This document shows positions 27,277 to 40,458 of a DNA stretch of 64,000 bases, in pieces. The position numbers were made by a program, and so were the translations under genes. The notes under the pieces were generated by a model. The model saw only the letters and a list, made by a program, of their open reading frames with translations. It made no database searches and had not been told where the DNA came from. Source of the stretch: Planctomycetota bacterium (lineage in GTDB: Bacteria; Planctomycetota; PUPC01; JACPCR01); contig JAQBXN010000014.1 in NCBI GenBank assembly GCA_027625095.1, forward strand, positions 1 through 64,000, given 5' to 3'. The first letter of the stretch is position 1. Every line of letters starts with the position of its first letter.

Positions 27277-28347
27277 ATGACGACTAAACCGAATCGACAC
27301 TCGAAGAAACGGCTGAGCCTCTCCAGGCGCTTACAGTTCTCGTCAGCAGCGGCCATAGGATTCGGACTGGTTGCCATGGTTGCCCTCGATATCTTGCTCC
27401 TTCCTCTGGTCATGAAGATTCCGAGAGAGCTTTATCTGATGGGGTTCATTGCTGCGATTCCCGGCCAGGGGATTAAAAGCGAAAGCCAAGGCGTAAGAAT
27501 CAATTCACTCGGGATGACCGGAACGGCCCCATCCGGCCCAAAATGGGAAAACGAAATCCGCATCCTGACACTCGGTGGTTCTGTCATGATGAATCGCAAC
27601 ATGACCGAAAGGCTTGAAGCGAAGCTGAATGACGCTTCCTCACAAAAGGTTCAAATTCTGGGAGCGGGACTGAGTGGCCATGACACCCGCAGCAGCGTCA
27701 TCAAATTTGATTATCTGGCCCGGTACGATTTCGATTACGTCCTGATCTATCACGGCATCAACGACCTCTGGAACAATCACGTCGCCCCGGATGAGTTCAG
27801 GATTGACTACTCTCACCGGTGTCCGTGGAATAGAAGAAATGTCATTCTTGACAACAGTCTCCTTTGCCGTCTTGCGTTCAACGGCTGGCCTCGCACTAAA
27901 CCGCAGACCGTTGTAAACGGATCGGGCTTCAAGAGTGCAGAAACTCTGTCCAAAAACCTGGGAGACCTGATCCACAAAATCAGGGCAAAACGCAGTACGC
28001 CAATCCTTCTGACCTTTGCCTGGCTGCTCCCCGACGGCTATACACCAGAGAAGTTCAAGGCCGGACAGTTGGGCTACAGCAATCCTGAAAGACATGTATA
28101 CACACCGGCCCACGTCTGGGGCCCGCCAGCATACGTGGAAGAGGGCCTGGAGCGGCACAACGCAAGTATCCGGCAATTAGCGAAGGAGAACGATGTCTAC
28201 CTCATCGACACTGAACAGAAGATACCTTTGGACTTGAAATACTTTGGCGACGTGTGCCATTTCAGCGATGAGGGAGTGGAACGATTTATCCATGAAGTTG
28301 TAGAGTTCTTCCGAACGAACCAATTGATTTCTTTTCGAAAAATATAA
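27277..28347 (+). CDS. Membrane-anchored SGNH-hydrolase-like protein
   Basis: A 356-residue protein with one N-terminal membrane helix (about residues 28-50) and an extracytoplasmic SGNH-hydrolase domain. The blocks are visible: LTLGGSVMMN (nucleophile Ser), GLSGHDT, YHGINDLWNN (block III Asn) and DVCHFSDEG (Asp and His). SGNH enzymes remove acyl or acetyl groups from lipids and polysaccharides. It starts 6 bases after the MATE stop, so the two are probably cotranscribed. Substrate unknown. Confidence 0.75.
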   Translation: MTTKPNRHSKKRLSLSRRLQFSSAAAIGFGLVAMVALDILLLPLVMKIPRELYLMGFIAAIPGQGIKSESQGVRINSLGMTGTAPSGPKWENEIRILTLGGSVMMNRNMTERLEAKLNDASSQKVQILGAGLSGHDTRSSVIKFDYLARYDFDYVLIYHGINDLWNNHVAPDEFRIDYSHRCPWNRRNVILDNSLLCRLAFNGWPRTKPQTVVNGSGFKSAETLSKNLGDLIHKIRAKRSTPILLTFAWLLPDGYTPEKFKAGQLGYSNPERHVYTPAHVWGPPAYVEEGLERHNASIRQLAKENDVYLIDTEQKIPLDLKYFGDVCHFSDEGVERFIHEVVEFFRTNQLISFRKI

Positions 28348-28437
28348 TCGTCGCACCTCCGGGGCATCCCCCGGACATGGACTGATGCCTGCTTCCGATC
28401 AGTTATCACCTACTCAGACTCAGTGAAGGAGGCTGAA

Positions 28438-29397
28438 ATGCCAATTGCCTGCCTGCTCATTCCATTCTTGACATTCGTTCAATCGGAACCTGTCGGCGAA
28501 CCATCGCCTGGGACTGAAATCGTTCATCCTGTTGATAAGGCCCTCATGGTCTACGTGCCATCCGGGAAATTCATCATGGGGATGGACAAGGATGAAGCCG
28601 ATGAAATCGCCAAGAAGCTTGGCTACAAAGACTACCACCAGATTGCAGCGGAGGAATGGTTCCCAAGGCGGCACGCGCGGACAGATGGATTCTTCATCGA
28701 CAAGTATGAAGTGACCAACGAGCGATGGGGAATGTTTGTGGCTTCAGGTTACGAGCCGGCAGACAAACGAAAGAAGATGCCAGACGAAAAGTTGCCCGGT
28801 GAATATGCCCTTTACCCCGTAGTCAGGGTGTTTTGGGCGGAGGCACAGGCATACGCGAACTGGTCAGGCAAACAGCTACCATCAGAAGAAGAGTGGGAGA
28901 AGGCGGCACGCGGCACAGATGGACGCTGGTTTCCCTGGGGTAACGATCTTCCGACTGAAGAACACGGTGTCTTCGTAGAACTGAAAACAGACAAACCGAC
29001 TCATTACCGGGTCGTTGGAAGCCGGCCAAAAGGCGTTTCGATTTACGGATGTCTTGATATGGCTGGGAACGTCTACGAATGGACTCGGAGCTGGCACGAA
29101 CCCTACCCCAATAATCCGGAACGGGAGCGGCTGCTCTCATACATGGGCCACAAGAACGGCTGTCTCAGGGGCGGCTCTTTCTACCACGCCCGACATGCTT
29201 ATATCTGCGCCAAGCGTTTCGGATTCGAACCAACCGAAACCTACTACCACGTTGGTTTACGCACGGTATGGTCGCCACCTGAAGGCTTCTTCGACTCTCC
29301 CGCATTCAAGAAGGCAAGCTCGGCGGTGGCAATGAGGAAGACGGAGTTGGAGAAACTGCGAGCGAAAGCAAATCTCGAATCGCCAAGTTACTTTTGA
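28438..29397 (+). CDS. Exported SUMF1/FGE-fold protein, catalytic Cys missing
   Basis: A 319-residue protein with a signal peptide (PIACLLIPFLTFVQS) and a formylglycine-generating-enzyme fold: VPSGKFIMGMDK, DKYEVTNERWG, LPSEEEWEKAARG, FPWGND, DMAGNVYEWT, RGGSFYHARH. The start at 28438 has AAGGAGG six bases upstream; a GTG at 28423 is the alternative. In true FGE two Cys follow the GGS motif; here the first is replaced by His and the second region reads AYICAKR, so sulfatase activation is unlikely. Many such proteins bind or hydrolyse other substrates. Role unknown. Confidence 0.8.
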   Translation: MPIACLLIPFLTFVQSEPVGEPSPGTEIVHPVDKALMVYVPSGKFIMGMDKDEADEIAKKLGYKDYHQIAAEEWFPRRHARTDGFFIDKYEVTNERWGMFVASGYEPADKRKKMPDEKLPGEYALYPVVRVFWAEAQAYANWSGKQLPSEEEWEKAARGTDGRWFPWGNDLPTEEHGVFVELKTDKPTHYRVVGSRPKGVSIYGCLDMAGNVYEWTRSWHEPYPNNPERERLLSYMGHKNGCLRGGSFYHARHAYICAKRFGFEPTETYYHVGLRTVWSPPEGFFDSPAFKKASSAVAMRKTELEKLRAKANLESPSYF

Positions 29398-29468
29398 GCC
29401 ACCGGAAGATTCCCGCCCCATCACTTCGCCAGTACCATCTGACTGAAGCTCCGGAAAGACCTGGCGGG

Positions 29469-30293
29469 TCAGCCCTGTAATTTTATGAGAGATTGGAGGG
29501 GCAGAAGATCAATCGCGTTCGTTCGCAGGATCTGAAGCTTCTGCTCGTCTGTGATATCGGCATGGTCGATACGTGCCCGTTGCATCGGGGCGGAATAGAG
29601 GGGAGTGTCGGTGCCGTAGAGGACGCGGTCGGCGCCGATCTCGGCGACTGCCCATTCAATCAGGCCGGGCATGATGCTGCGCGCACTCGAAGTGTCCGCG
29701 TACAGGTTGCCATGCCGTGCAGCCTGGACCGCTCGAACCTGTCCACTCGGGTCACCTCCCGCGTATCCGCCGTTACCGATGTGGGCAAGGATTACCTTCA
29801 CGGTTGGGAAGTCGTTAGCCAGCGGCACGAATTCATCCGGAGCACTCAAGAGATCTCCACTATGAGTGAGTACGACCGCCCCGTGTTCTTCGGCAGTCTC
29901 GTACAGACGCCGGCCGTGCTCTTTGATGGGATATTGATGTTCCTCCGGGTGGATCTTGATCCCCACACATTTCGGATGCTGCAGCATCTCGCACGCCTGC
30001 TCAAAGGTGGCTTCTTGCAGCGGATTCACAATCACCCATTGCAGCAAGCCCTCTATTTCATCGATCACTCGGTGCGCCTCTTCGTTGCCGGCAACAGCAT
30101 CAGCAAGCCCACGCGGGAACAGCCCAAGGAGTGGAGAGGCGATGGTCAGCTCGGTCATTGCCTTTCGGGCTCTGGCAACGACCGTTGCCGCATCACCGGT
30201 CATGAAGCGATTTTCCAATTCCGTAATCTTCGGACAGATGCAGTCGCCGTAATGGGCGTGCACATCAATCGCAAGAATGTCTGCTACTTTCAT
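29469..30293 (-). CDS. Amidohydrolase-family metal-dependent hydrolase
   Basis: A 274-residue TIM-barrel hydrolase of the COG2159/amidohydrolase type. Metal-site motifs are DVHAHYGD near the N terminus, VGIKIHPEEH, VLTHSGD, VILAHIGNGG and YGTDTPL (the late Asp). The ATG at 30293 is preferred over a TTG at 30308. Members include decarboxylases and lactonases of sugars or aromatics. It is followed upstream by an LmbE-type deacetylase on the same strand; substrate unknown. Confidence 0.8.
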   Translation of the reverse strand: MKVADILAIDVHAHYGDCICPKITELENRFMTGDAATVVARARKAMTELTIASPLLGLFPRGLADAVAGNEEAHRVIDEIEGLLQWVIVNPLQEATFEQACEMLQHPKCVGIKIHPEEHQYPIKEHGRRLYETAEEHGAVVLTHSGDLLSAPDEFVPLANDFPTVKVILAHIGNGGYAGGDPSGQVRAVQAARHGNLYADTSSARSIMPGLIEWAVAEIGADRVLYGTDTPLYSAPMQRARIDHADITDEQKLQILRTNAIDLLPLQSLIKLQG

Positions 30294-30350
30294 GAGGAAT
30301 ATCCACAAGAGTAATCCAATAGTTCGAACTCAAATTTCCACACCGGTTGG

Positions 30351-30489
30351 GCCCCTTCGGGGCGAAGATACAAGCTTTTGGAACCCGCAAACAGTTCGCG
30401 CACTCTTCTTCGTCCCAGCCTTCATCTGTTTTAAGACCTACCTGTTGCGCGAAAGAAACAAAGACGAGGACGAAGACTTCGACAAAGAC
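30351..30489. repeat. Intergenic hairpin, shared 18-mer and GTCTTN hexamers
   Basis: Three elements. (1) A GCCCC-TTC-GGGGC hairpin at 30351-30363. (2) An 18-base sequence at 30386-30403 (CGCAAACAGTTCGCGCAC) that is exactly repeated at 35622-35639. (3) Five hexamers at 30460-30489; read on the minus strand they all begin GTC (GTCTTT, GTCGAA, GTCTTC, GTCCTC, GTCTTT). Similar GTC hexamers precede the gene at 47498. Confidence 0.65.
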
Positions 30490-30521
30490 TATGGATGCTC
30501 AAAATCTAAATTGAAGACCTG

Positions 30522-31262
30522 CTACCACAACGGACGCCCATCTTTGGGCCCCCACAATGTTTTCAGCCCGATGGCATATCCACGAGTGCCGTTCATATCT
30601 CCCCACTCGAGGCACTGGGCCTGTTTCAGACGTCCGTATGAGGTGAGCGAAAGTTCCAGGCCGGTATCGAGATTTTTGACTTCCTGAACGACCAGTTTCT
30701 CTCGGGTCGTATGTGGCAGGCAGAGATCGATCTCGATCATCAGCTCCATGTATTCCTTCATCACCTTGTCGACAGGAATAAAGAAATCGGGATCAAAATT
30801 GAAGGTCTGGGCCGGGGAAGTGTTGTAGGCAAACACCCGTGGACATCTGTGTATGGTCTTGTTGGTCGTATAACCGTGGGAAAACAGCACGGCATCTTTG
30901 GCTGCGATACCACTGCTCACATGGTCGGGCCAATGGTCGTGATCGTGGTGCACAAAGGTGATATCGGGCTCAACCTCAACGTAGATTTCCGCCAGTTTTC
31001 GTTTCAATTCGTTATCCGGCTGAACGGTATGGTATGCATAGTCCAGAAATCTTTTTTCGTAGCCGTATTTCTCCGCAAGCTCTAACTGACTGGAACGCAC
31101 GGACGCCTCGTGTCCTGCAGTCATTTTCCATGATGAGTGATCGGAAGCGACCACCACAGAAACGAAGCGATGCCCTTCTTTCACCGCCTGGCAAAGAATT
31201 CCGCCAACTCCAATCTCGACATCATCCATGTGAGCACCGACCGCCAAAATAGTAAGAGACAC
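30522..31262 (-). CDS. LmbE/PIG-L-family deacetylase
   Basis: A 246-residue zinc-dependent de-N-acetylase. Motif VGAHMDDVEIGVGG holds the metal ligands and catalytic Asp, and HHDHDHWPDHV supplies further His ligands. Family members remove acetyl groups from GlcNAc-type sugars or mycothiol precursors. It starts 21 bases after the DUF4838 gene ends, which suggests a joint role on acetylated polysaccharides (inference). Length is normal. Confidence 0.9.
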   Translation of the reverse strand: MSLTILAVGAHMDDVEIGVGGILCQAVKEGHRFVSVVVASDHSSWKMTAGHEASVRSSQLELAEKYGYEKRFLDYAYHTVQPDNELKRKLAEIYVEVEPDITFVHHDHDHWPDHVSSGIAAKDAVLFSHGYTTNKTIHRCPRVFAYNTSPAQTFNFDPDFFIPVDKVMKEYMELMIEIDLCLPHTTREKLVVQEVKNLDTGLELSLTSYGRLKQAQCLEWGDMNGTRGYAIGLKTLWGPKDGRPLW

Positions 31263-31283
31263 TTCGGCTCCTTTCGGAAAGGG

Positions 31284-33872
31284 TTAACGGCTGCAATCAC
31301 AGTTATCAGGCCGCCCACCCGGCGGCGGGACTTCAACCAGCGGGGTGTAAAGTTGAGCGCGCTTGAAGATTCCGCCCCACTTCCACTTGTCACGAGTGCG
31401 GAAGGCAAACGTATTCATTTCGCCCGGCTTCAAGTACTTTCCAATCTCAACGTCGAATGACTCGTTGTAGTTCCAACTCCATGCGGTGCCGAGGTCGAGA
31501 TGATTGACTTCCTCCTGTGTCACATTGCCGTCTTTACCTTTCCGTTGTGACAACCATGTAACCCGCTGTCCGTTTACGAAGAAATCCATGTGACCAAAGA
31601 TGCCGGTAACAAACATTCGGCTCTTTTCGCCATCGACGGAATCTCGTCGCGGAGCGCCGAGATTACTGCCTGATTGGGGGAGAAAGACCTGCGTGCGGTA
31701 CCAGTTATAGCCATCGTAATCCGCTTCCTTTGTCTGCCAGCTTTTTTCCGTCGACTGCATTCGCCAGCCTGGCATGGTCGGGTAAGTGACCGGCACTTCC
31801 AGCCCTTCACCGGGTACGTATACCGGCACGGGATCGAATTTGTGCCAGCCTTCGTTTACCCCCACGTCAGTCGGGTCGTGTCTGAACCACCAGCGGGTCG
31901 GAAGACCAGCTATTCTCCTGCCTTCAACGCCATTCAGTCTGGCCGCGTATCGGCGATACTGGGGCACAAGTGTCTGCATGCTGAATTCCCGTTCGGCATA
32001 CCAGCGATGATCCACAAAATGGTTATTGACGGTGCTGATGTAATCCAGAAAGCGAAGGTAATCGTCACCAAGCACCGCCGCGGTCTCGAAGTCACCGGCC
32101 TGCTCGGCATTTCGGACGAGCAGGTATTTCAGCATGTGCTGCTGACAAAGACGCCACATCTGAACCCCAGCCTGTTCTGAATTGGTAGTTGCAAGACTTT
32201 CGGCCCTCTGAAGGTAGACATCCAGTCCTTCGACCCAGTCGATGCTGTAAAGTCGAGTGAGCACATGATCCCCATGACGAAATGCAGTGCTCTCCATAGT
32301 TTGCCTTGCGAGGGCGTCAAGACACCCAAACATTGGCTCCCAGGCCACACCGAACATTCCTTTGCAGTAATCTTCCATGACCGCCCTGACGTCCGCTTTC
32401 GTATCCCAGTAGTAGCGGCAGCGAACCCAGAAATTAATGCCCGAGGTAAACCATGAATTCGCAGTCGCTTCGGGCGTATAACCGCGGACCCCGATCTCCT
32501 TGTGCCAGGGAATCTCGATGGCCAGTTGGTATGTCCTGACCAGCGGCATGTTCTGCCCAAACGTCACATACGGGTCATAGTCACGGAAGTACAAATTGCG
32601 TGTCCCGTTGCTCCAACCCTTGATGACCTCATGAACGCGACGGGCGGGCTCGCTGCGCGTATCGGCTTTGATTCGGGCGAGCGTTTCACTGGAAAACTTG
32701 TCCGCAACGGAAAGCCCGAGATATCTCTTCGGGTCAGCAGTGGTGTGAAACGCGTCGTAACCCAGCGGCGCGATATAAGGCGCGAGCTGCTTGGGAATCC
32801 GGCCTTCAGGAACATCCATAAGGTTGGAATAAACATAGAACCCGTATTGGAATTCACGGCCGGGAAACTTCTTGTCGATGCGGTCGAACAGCTTCCCGGT
32901 GAAGGATAGATACAAAGGCATAATCCGGGTGGGATCGCCACCGCAGGCTTTCGTGCACTCAGGGCATTCACAAAATTGGCGACCATCTGCGAGCGCGACC
33001 GGATACCCCGTGGCCTCCGGGTGATTTGTGAAGTAGTCAGTCAGGAATTCTTCCGCCGCCGCCAGAGTTCCGGGATTAGTCATGCACAGGTGCGTCGTCT
33101 TCCGCACCCCACTGCGCAAAGAAAAATATTCGGCGTGCTTTTCAAAGTATTTTTGTTCGGGCACCAGCGTGGCGAACTGATGCCCCCTCGAAGGCGCCGA
33201 GCCCCCGAACTTATTGCGGCGCATCCAATCCATCACCTCTGTGCGGGTCTTCGTGCCCCCTGCAGCGGCGCCCTTCGCCCGAAGCTGGATAGCCCGGAGT
33301 TCGAATTCCGGTTCCCGGGTGATATTGATTCCCCCGGCGTTGATGGTCTTCAGGGCAGGCAATTTCTCACCGAAATCACCCGGCATGAACCAGCGGCATC
33401 CGAGCGTTTCAAGAAATTCATAAAGAGCATGACCGCTGCCTTCGAGAGTTGAGCCGACGAGATAAAGAACCTTCTTCTGAGGATCAGAATGGATTAGAAA
33501 GCCATGTGGCTTCAGTTTGCCTGCCCTCTCTGCCAGCCCGGCCTTAAGCGCCGCCTCCGTCAACCCGACCTGGATGGTTTTCTCCGCCCCCTTCCCCCCG
33601 AGGTCTTTTGAATCTATTGCCTGGAGTTCCGCGCCGGAGATTCGTTTGATGATCAGCTGAAAGTCCTCGATGCATTCCTTGAATCGCTGTTCCTGCACGG
33701 CAGGTGGAATAGGGTAGTTGGACGCCTGGTTTGCGAACACAATTGCAACGGCCGGCTCGCCATTCGTCACCAGATCGAATTCCTGACCGATTCCCGGTTG
33801 TGGACATACAAAGGGGGCGCAAAGCCCAGCCAGTAAGATGTGAAAAATACCAAAGCGATTACATTCCTTCAT
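31284..33872 (-). CDS. Secreted DUF4838 (alpha-glucuronidase-like) protein
   Basis: An 862-residue exported protein with a signal peptide (HILLAGLCAPFVCPQPGIGQ). Residues about 40-190 resemble the N-terminal domain of alpha-glucuronidase-like hydrolases (ALYEFLETLGCRWFMPG), about 200-600 form the DUF4838 TIM-barrel-like core (FCECPECTKACGG, a Cys cluster probably binding a metal), and about 690-850 form a GH2-type beta-sandwich (YRTQVFLP ... GIFGHMDFFVNGQ). Likely acts on uronate-containing glycans outside the cytosol. Together with the LmbE and amidohydrolase genes it may form a glycan-use operon. Confidence 0.8.
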   Translation of the reverse strand: MKECNRFGIFHILLAGLCAPFVCPQPGIGQEFDLVTNGEPAVAIVFANQASNYPIPPAVQEQRFKECIEDFQLIIKRISGAELQAIDSKDLGGKGAEKTIQVGLTEAALKAGLAERAGKLKPHGFLIHSDPQKKVLYLVGSTLEGSGHALYEFLETLGCRWFMPGDFGEKLPALKTINAGGINITREPEFELRAIQLRAKGAAAGGTKTRTEVMDWMRRNKFGGSAPSRGHQFATLVPEQKYFEKHAEYFSLRSGVRKTTHLCMTNPGTLAAAEEFLTDYFTNHPEATGYPVALADGRQFCECPECTKACGGDPTRIMPLYLSFTGKLFDRIDKKFPGREFQYGFYVYSNLMDVPEGRIPKQLAPYIAPLGYDAFHTTADPKRYLGLSVADKFSSETLARIKADTRSEPARRVHEVIKGWSNGTRNLYFRDYDPYVTFGQNMPLVRTYQLAIEIPWHKEIGVRGYTPEATANSWFTSGINFWVRCRYYWDTKADVRAVMEDYCKGMFGVAWEPMFGCLDALARQTMESTAFRHGDHVLTRLYSIDWVEGLDVYLQRAESLATTNSEQAGVQMWRLCQQHMLKYLLVRNAEQAGDFETAAVLGDDYLRFLDYISTVNNHFVDHRWYAEREFSMQTLVPQYRRYAARLNGVEGRRIAGLPTRWWFRHDPTDVGVNEGWHKFDPVPVYVPGEGLEVPVTYPTMPGWRMQSTEKSWQTKEADYDGYNWYRTQVFLPQSGSNLGAPRRDSVDGEKSRMFVTGIFGHMDFFVNGQRVTWLSQRKGKDGNVTQEEVNHLDLGTAWSWNYNESFDVEIGKYLKPGEMNTFAFRTRDKWKWGGIFKRAQLYTPLVEVPPPGGRPDNCDCSR

Positions 33873-34128
33873 GATTGCTTATTCACTCGACTGTAAGAGC
33901 ATTTCCCCACTGGGAAGCTGGTGGAACACTATAAAGCAGGGCCGAAAAATCCAGTCCGACCTGTCCACCGGGATTCCTCCTGAGAAGTCTGGGCCAGAGC
34001 CTGGAGATCTACTTCTGAATTTATCCACGTTGATACGCGTACGAATCTCGATTTTACAGCCGCTTTGCGGCCACCAGGCAGTGTGAAAGTCTCACTTTGT
34101 AACCTCTCCGCGTGACGCTGATAACTTT

Positions 34129-34184
34129 CCTGGGAGCGGAAGCGTCTTGCTTCCGTGCGGAGGCGAAACTCCTCCGTTCCCAGG
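34129..34184. repeat. Cloverleaf-like intergenic inverted repeat
   Basis: An outer stem CCTGGGA (34129-34135) / TCCCAGG (34178-34184) encloses two separate hairpins: GGAAGC/GCTTCC (34138-34154) and GGAGG/CCTCC (34159-34175). The whole could fold as a three-way junction on either strand. It lies in the 352-base gap between the DUF4838 and methyltransferase genes, where I see no gene. It could end transcription of the methyltransferase gene or be a dispersed REP-like element. Confidence 0.6.
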
Positions 34185-34224
34185 ATTGGTTGTGGCCATG
34201 AGGTCACGTTAGGAAAGAAGGAGC

Positions 34225-35046
34225 TTATTTCTTCACTGCCACGAGGTAGGCGACCCAGGCTGCATCGGCATCCGCTACCGTAGTAAGTGTGTAATTCCCG
34301 TCACCTCCGCCGGTTTTTTCATTAGTCCCTTCCCAATAAACGTCTGTTCGGGAGAAACCGGCCTCATCGAGCAGATCACGCAATTCCGGGACTGTCCAGA
34401 GCCGCCAGGGATAGACGAATGCGTCTTTCATTTTACTGCCGTCCTCGAATACAAAATGGATCTTACAGGTGGCCAGAGAGTTGATGGGATTGAATGAGAA
34501 ATGTTCCCAAATGTAGGTGTACCCATCGCATTGACGGGGATCGTCTTCCGCTACGAGTTGAGATTCAGGCCCGCCCATGACATCAAGCACAAAAATACCT
34601 TTGTCTTTCAGGTTGCCGTAAACCACCTTGAAATACTTCAGCAACACTGCGCGTTCATGAAAGACGAAGTATGAGAAGTTCTGCGCACCCAGAACATCCA
34701 CCTTCTCAGAATTCAGATCGAGGACGTTCGCCTCGAACAACTGAACCCTCTTAAGTTGGCTCTTGCTGAGCTTAGTGAGATTGTTCTTCCTGCCCCACTC
34801 AAGCGGTTCGGGATCTAAATCAACGCCAATCACCCTTCGCTTGGCGTAACTCTTCACCCACTCACAGGCAAGGTTCGCGGTTCCGCAGAAGTCCTCACGA
34901 TACAGGAGTGCCCGGCTTCCAAATTCGTACCTGTAAGCCTTGTCACAAAACTCAACCTCGAATCCAGGCGCTTGAACCGTTTTTTGGTAAAGGACGTACC
35001 GATCCGACTTTTCCGCCGTCGTGTGGCGTTTCTTTGTCTTTGGCAT
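34225..35046 (-). CDS. Class I SAM-dependent methyltransferase
   Basis: A 273-residue methyltransferase. Motif I is degenerate (YREDFCGTANLACEWV); VIGVDLDPEPLEWG is motif II; FSYFVFHERAVLLKYF and IFVLDVMGG follow. The basic N terminus (PKTKKRHTTAEK) is unusual. Target is not predictable. It lies 130 bases downstream of the partial tRNA gene on the same strand. Confidence 0.75.
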   Translation of the reverse strand: MPKTKKRHTTAEKSDRYVLYQKTVQAPGFEVEFCDKAYRYEFGSRALLYREDFCGTANLACEWVKSYAKRRVIGVDLDPEPLEWGRKNNLTKLSKSQLKRVQLFEANVLDLNSEKVDVLGAQNFSYFVFHERAVLLKYFKVVYGNLKDKGIFVLDVMGGPESQLVAEDDPRQCDGYTYIWEHFSFNPINSLATCKIHFVFEDGSKMKDAFVYPWRLWTVPELRDLLDEAGFSRTDVYWEGTNEKTGGGDGNYTLTTVADADAAWVAYLVAVKK

Positions 35047-35175
35047 GTTTGGAAGTTATGGGAGAGATCTTTGGTAGTCGCGGAATTCCGCCGCAGTCGG
35101 AAGGCGGCCTTCGGTAGCGTGTTCCCCGGCGAGACGCCGCAGCTACGTTTGCGGCCAGAAGGCAACCTTGGGTAT

Positions 35176-35227
35176 TAAGTCCGGAGGGATTCGAACCCCC
35201 GACCGCCGGATTAGAAATCCGACGCTA
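35176..35227 (-). tRNA. Partial tRNA-Arg (anticodon TCT), 3' part only
   Basis: The minus strand reads as the 3' two-thirds of a tRNA: anticodon arm at 35206-35222 with loop TTTCTAA (anticodon TCT), T arm at 35184-35200 with loop TTCGAAT and a good 5-base stem, then an acceptor 3' strand CGGACTT and discriminator A at 35176. The matching 5' acceptor strand AAGTCCG and a D arm are absent from the next several hundred bases. No CCA is encoded. It looks like a truncated copy such as an integration-site remnant rather than a working tRNA. Confidence 0.75.
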
Positions 35228-37858
<2,631 letters not shown>

Positions 37859-38109
37859 CGGAGAATCGGGAACGAACCCGGTGTCTACCCTCTGATCTTT
37901 GCCGGCATTCCTTTCGATCGCACATTAGAAAGTCAATTTCCGAAAATTCAGAGCACTCGACAAGTGGAGGACGCCTTTACGTCGCCTTGCAGTTAATCCT
38001 TGAGACAAAGGACGGCCGGGCATGATCAATCGATATCACTCGGCTTCCAAACGGCTCCTGCCCACAAGACGATCCTGCTCCCTGACCCAGAATCTTCGGG
38101 TACAGAAAG

Positions 38110-38133
38110 AGAGACCTGATAGCTCAGGTCTCT
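38110..38133 (-). terminator. Probable terminator of the glt operon
   Basis: A perfect 10-base stem AGAGACCTGA / TCAGGTCTCT with a 4-base loop, 37 bases after the gltD stop on the minus strand, followed there by CTTTCTGT. The T tract is short, so termination strength is uncertain. It lies in a 311-base gap between ligA and gltD that otherwise holds nothing recognisable. Confidence 0.6.
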
Positions 38134-38169
38134 TCGGCTCAATTCTGCGTTCTTGATAGCCACGTTTCT

Positions 38170-39643
<1,474 letters not shown>

Positions 39644-39651
<8 letters not shown>

Positions 39652-40174
39652 TGGTTGCTCCTTCGTTTGTTGTTTCTTCGCTTGTGTTCTGGTCTTTCGT
39701 TGCAGTCAGTAGCGTATTAACGAATGCCTGGATTTCAGATTTCACCTTTGCCCATACTGCTGGGAGCGGCTGAACCAGACCTTTCATCTCATCCCAATCC
39801 AGGTGGAAGGTGTAGGAATGTCGATAAAAGTGACGGAAAGCCAGATAGTCAGCCAGTGCCCGGCAGGCCTCGCTGGAGATGAGTGCTGGCCTTGTTTCAC
39901 TTGCTTCGGACACCTGCGTCAGAAGTGTACGATGCCACTGTCTTCCATCAGGAATCGAAGAGTCCAAAGATTTGCCCACTATCGTAAAAATATTCTCAAC
40001 TCCATTGTAAAATGCATGCAGGATTGAACCGATTGCAGCCAATTCGACCTTGTCGGGTTCTCTCTCTTTCAACTCTTCAAGCAGATCAGAAAAATCATCA
40101 AACAGGAGTTGGATTTGGCCCAACTCAAAGTCTACCTTTACGGCTACTTTCTCATGCAATTTTGAGTAGCTCAT
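39644..40174 (-). CDS. HEPN (HepT-like) putative RNase toxin
   Basis: A 176-residue, mostly helical HEPN protein. The diagnostic motif RX4HXY is present exactly: Arg114, His119 and Tyr121 in RHFYRHSY. In characterised MntA-HepT systems HepT is an RNase toxin and the Tyr of this motif is adenylylated by the MNT partner. The ATG at 40174 overlaps the MNT gene by 23 bases; a TTG at 40198 is the alternative. The gene sits between gltB and gltD and its stop overlaps the gltD start. Function by family; activity not shown. Confidence 0.8.
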
Positions 40175-40439
40175 TTTGCTGCTGAAGGTTCTGAGCAAAA
40201 TCCTTGGACTTATCCAAATCGACTAAGTCCACCGGTCGATCCATTTCCATCATTAATCTTCCATAGATATGGAAGAACGCTCCTTTGGGGCAGCCTCTAA
40301 CTGCCAAGTCGATATCTGATGCTGCCGAGGCTTTTCCTTCGGCAATCGAACCAAAGAGGTACACTTCAGCGCAGCCTTCTTCCTTGAGGATTTCAACTGC
40401 CTGATCGAGCGATGATTGAAGAATCTCTGGAAATTCCAT
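40152..40439 (-). CDS. MNT-type nucleotidyltransferase, putative antitoxin
   Basis: A 95-residue minimal nucleotidyltransferase. The motif GSX10DXD is exact: Gly30-Ser31 and Asp42-x-Asp44 in GSIAEGKASAASDIDLA. In MntA-HepT pairs this enzyme adds AMP to the HEPN toxin and neutralises it. It starts 20 bases after gltB ends and overlaps the HEPN gene at its 3' end. The order antitoxin-toxin and the overlap are typical of the class; the position inside a glutamate synthase operon is not. Confidence 0.85.
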   Translation of the reverse strand: MEFPEILQSSLDQAVEILKEEGCAEVYLFGSIAEGKASAASDIDLAVRGCPKGAFFHIYGRLMMEMDRPVDLVDLDKSKDFAQNLQQQNELLKIA

Positions 40440-40458
40440 TTTGATTTCGAATCTTTAG

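Noticed and set aside
28673-29230. Possible active-site Cys pair for a sulfatase activator in the SUMF1-fold gene
   Set aside because: The segment after GGS has His in place of the first catalytic Cys; only one nearby Cys remains.
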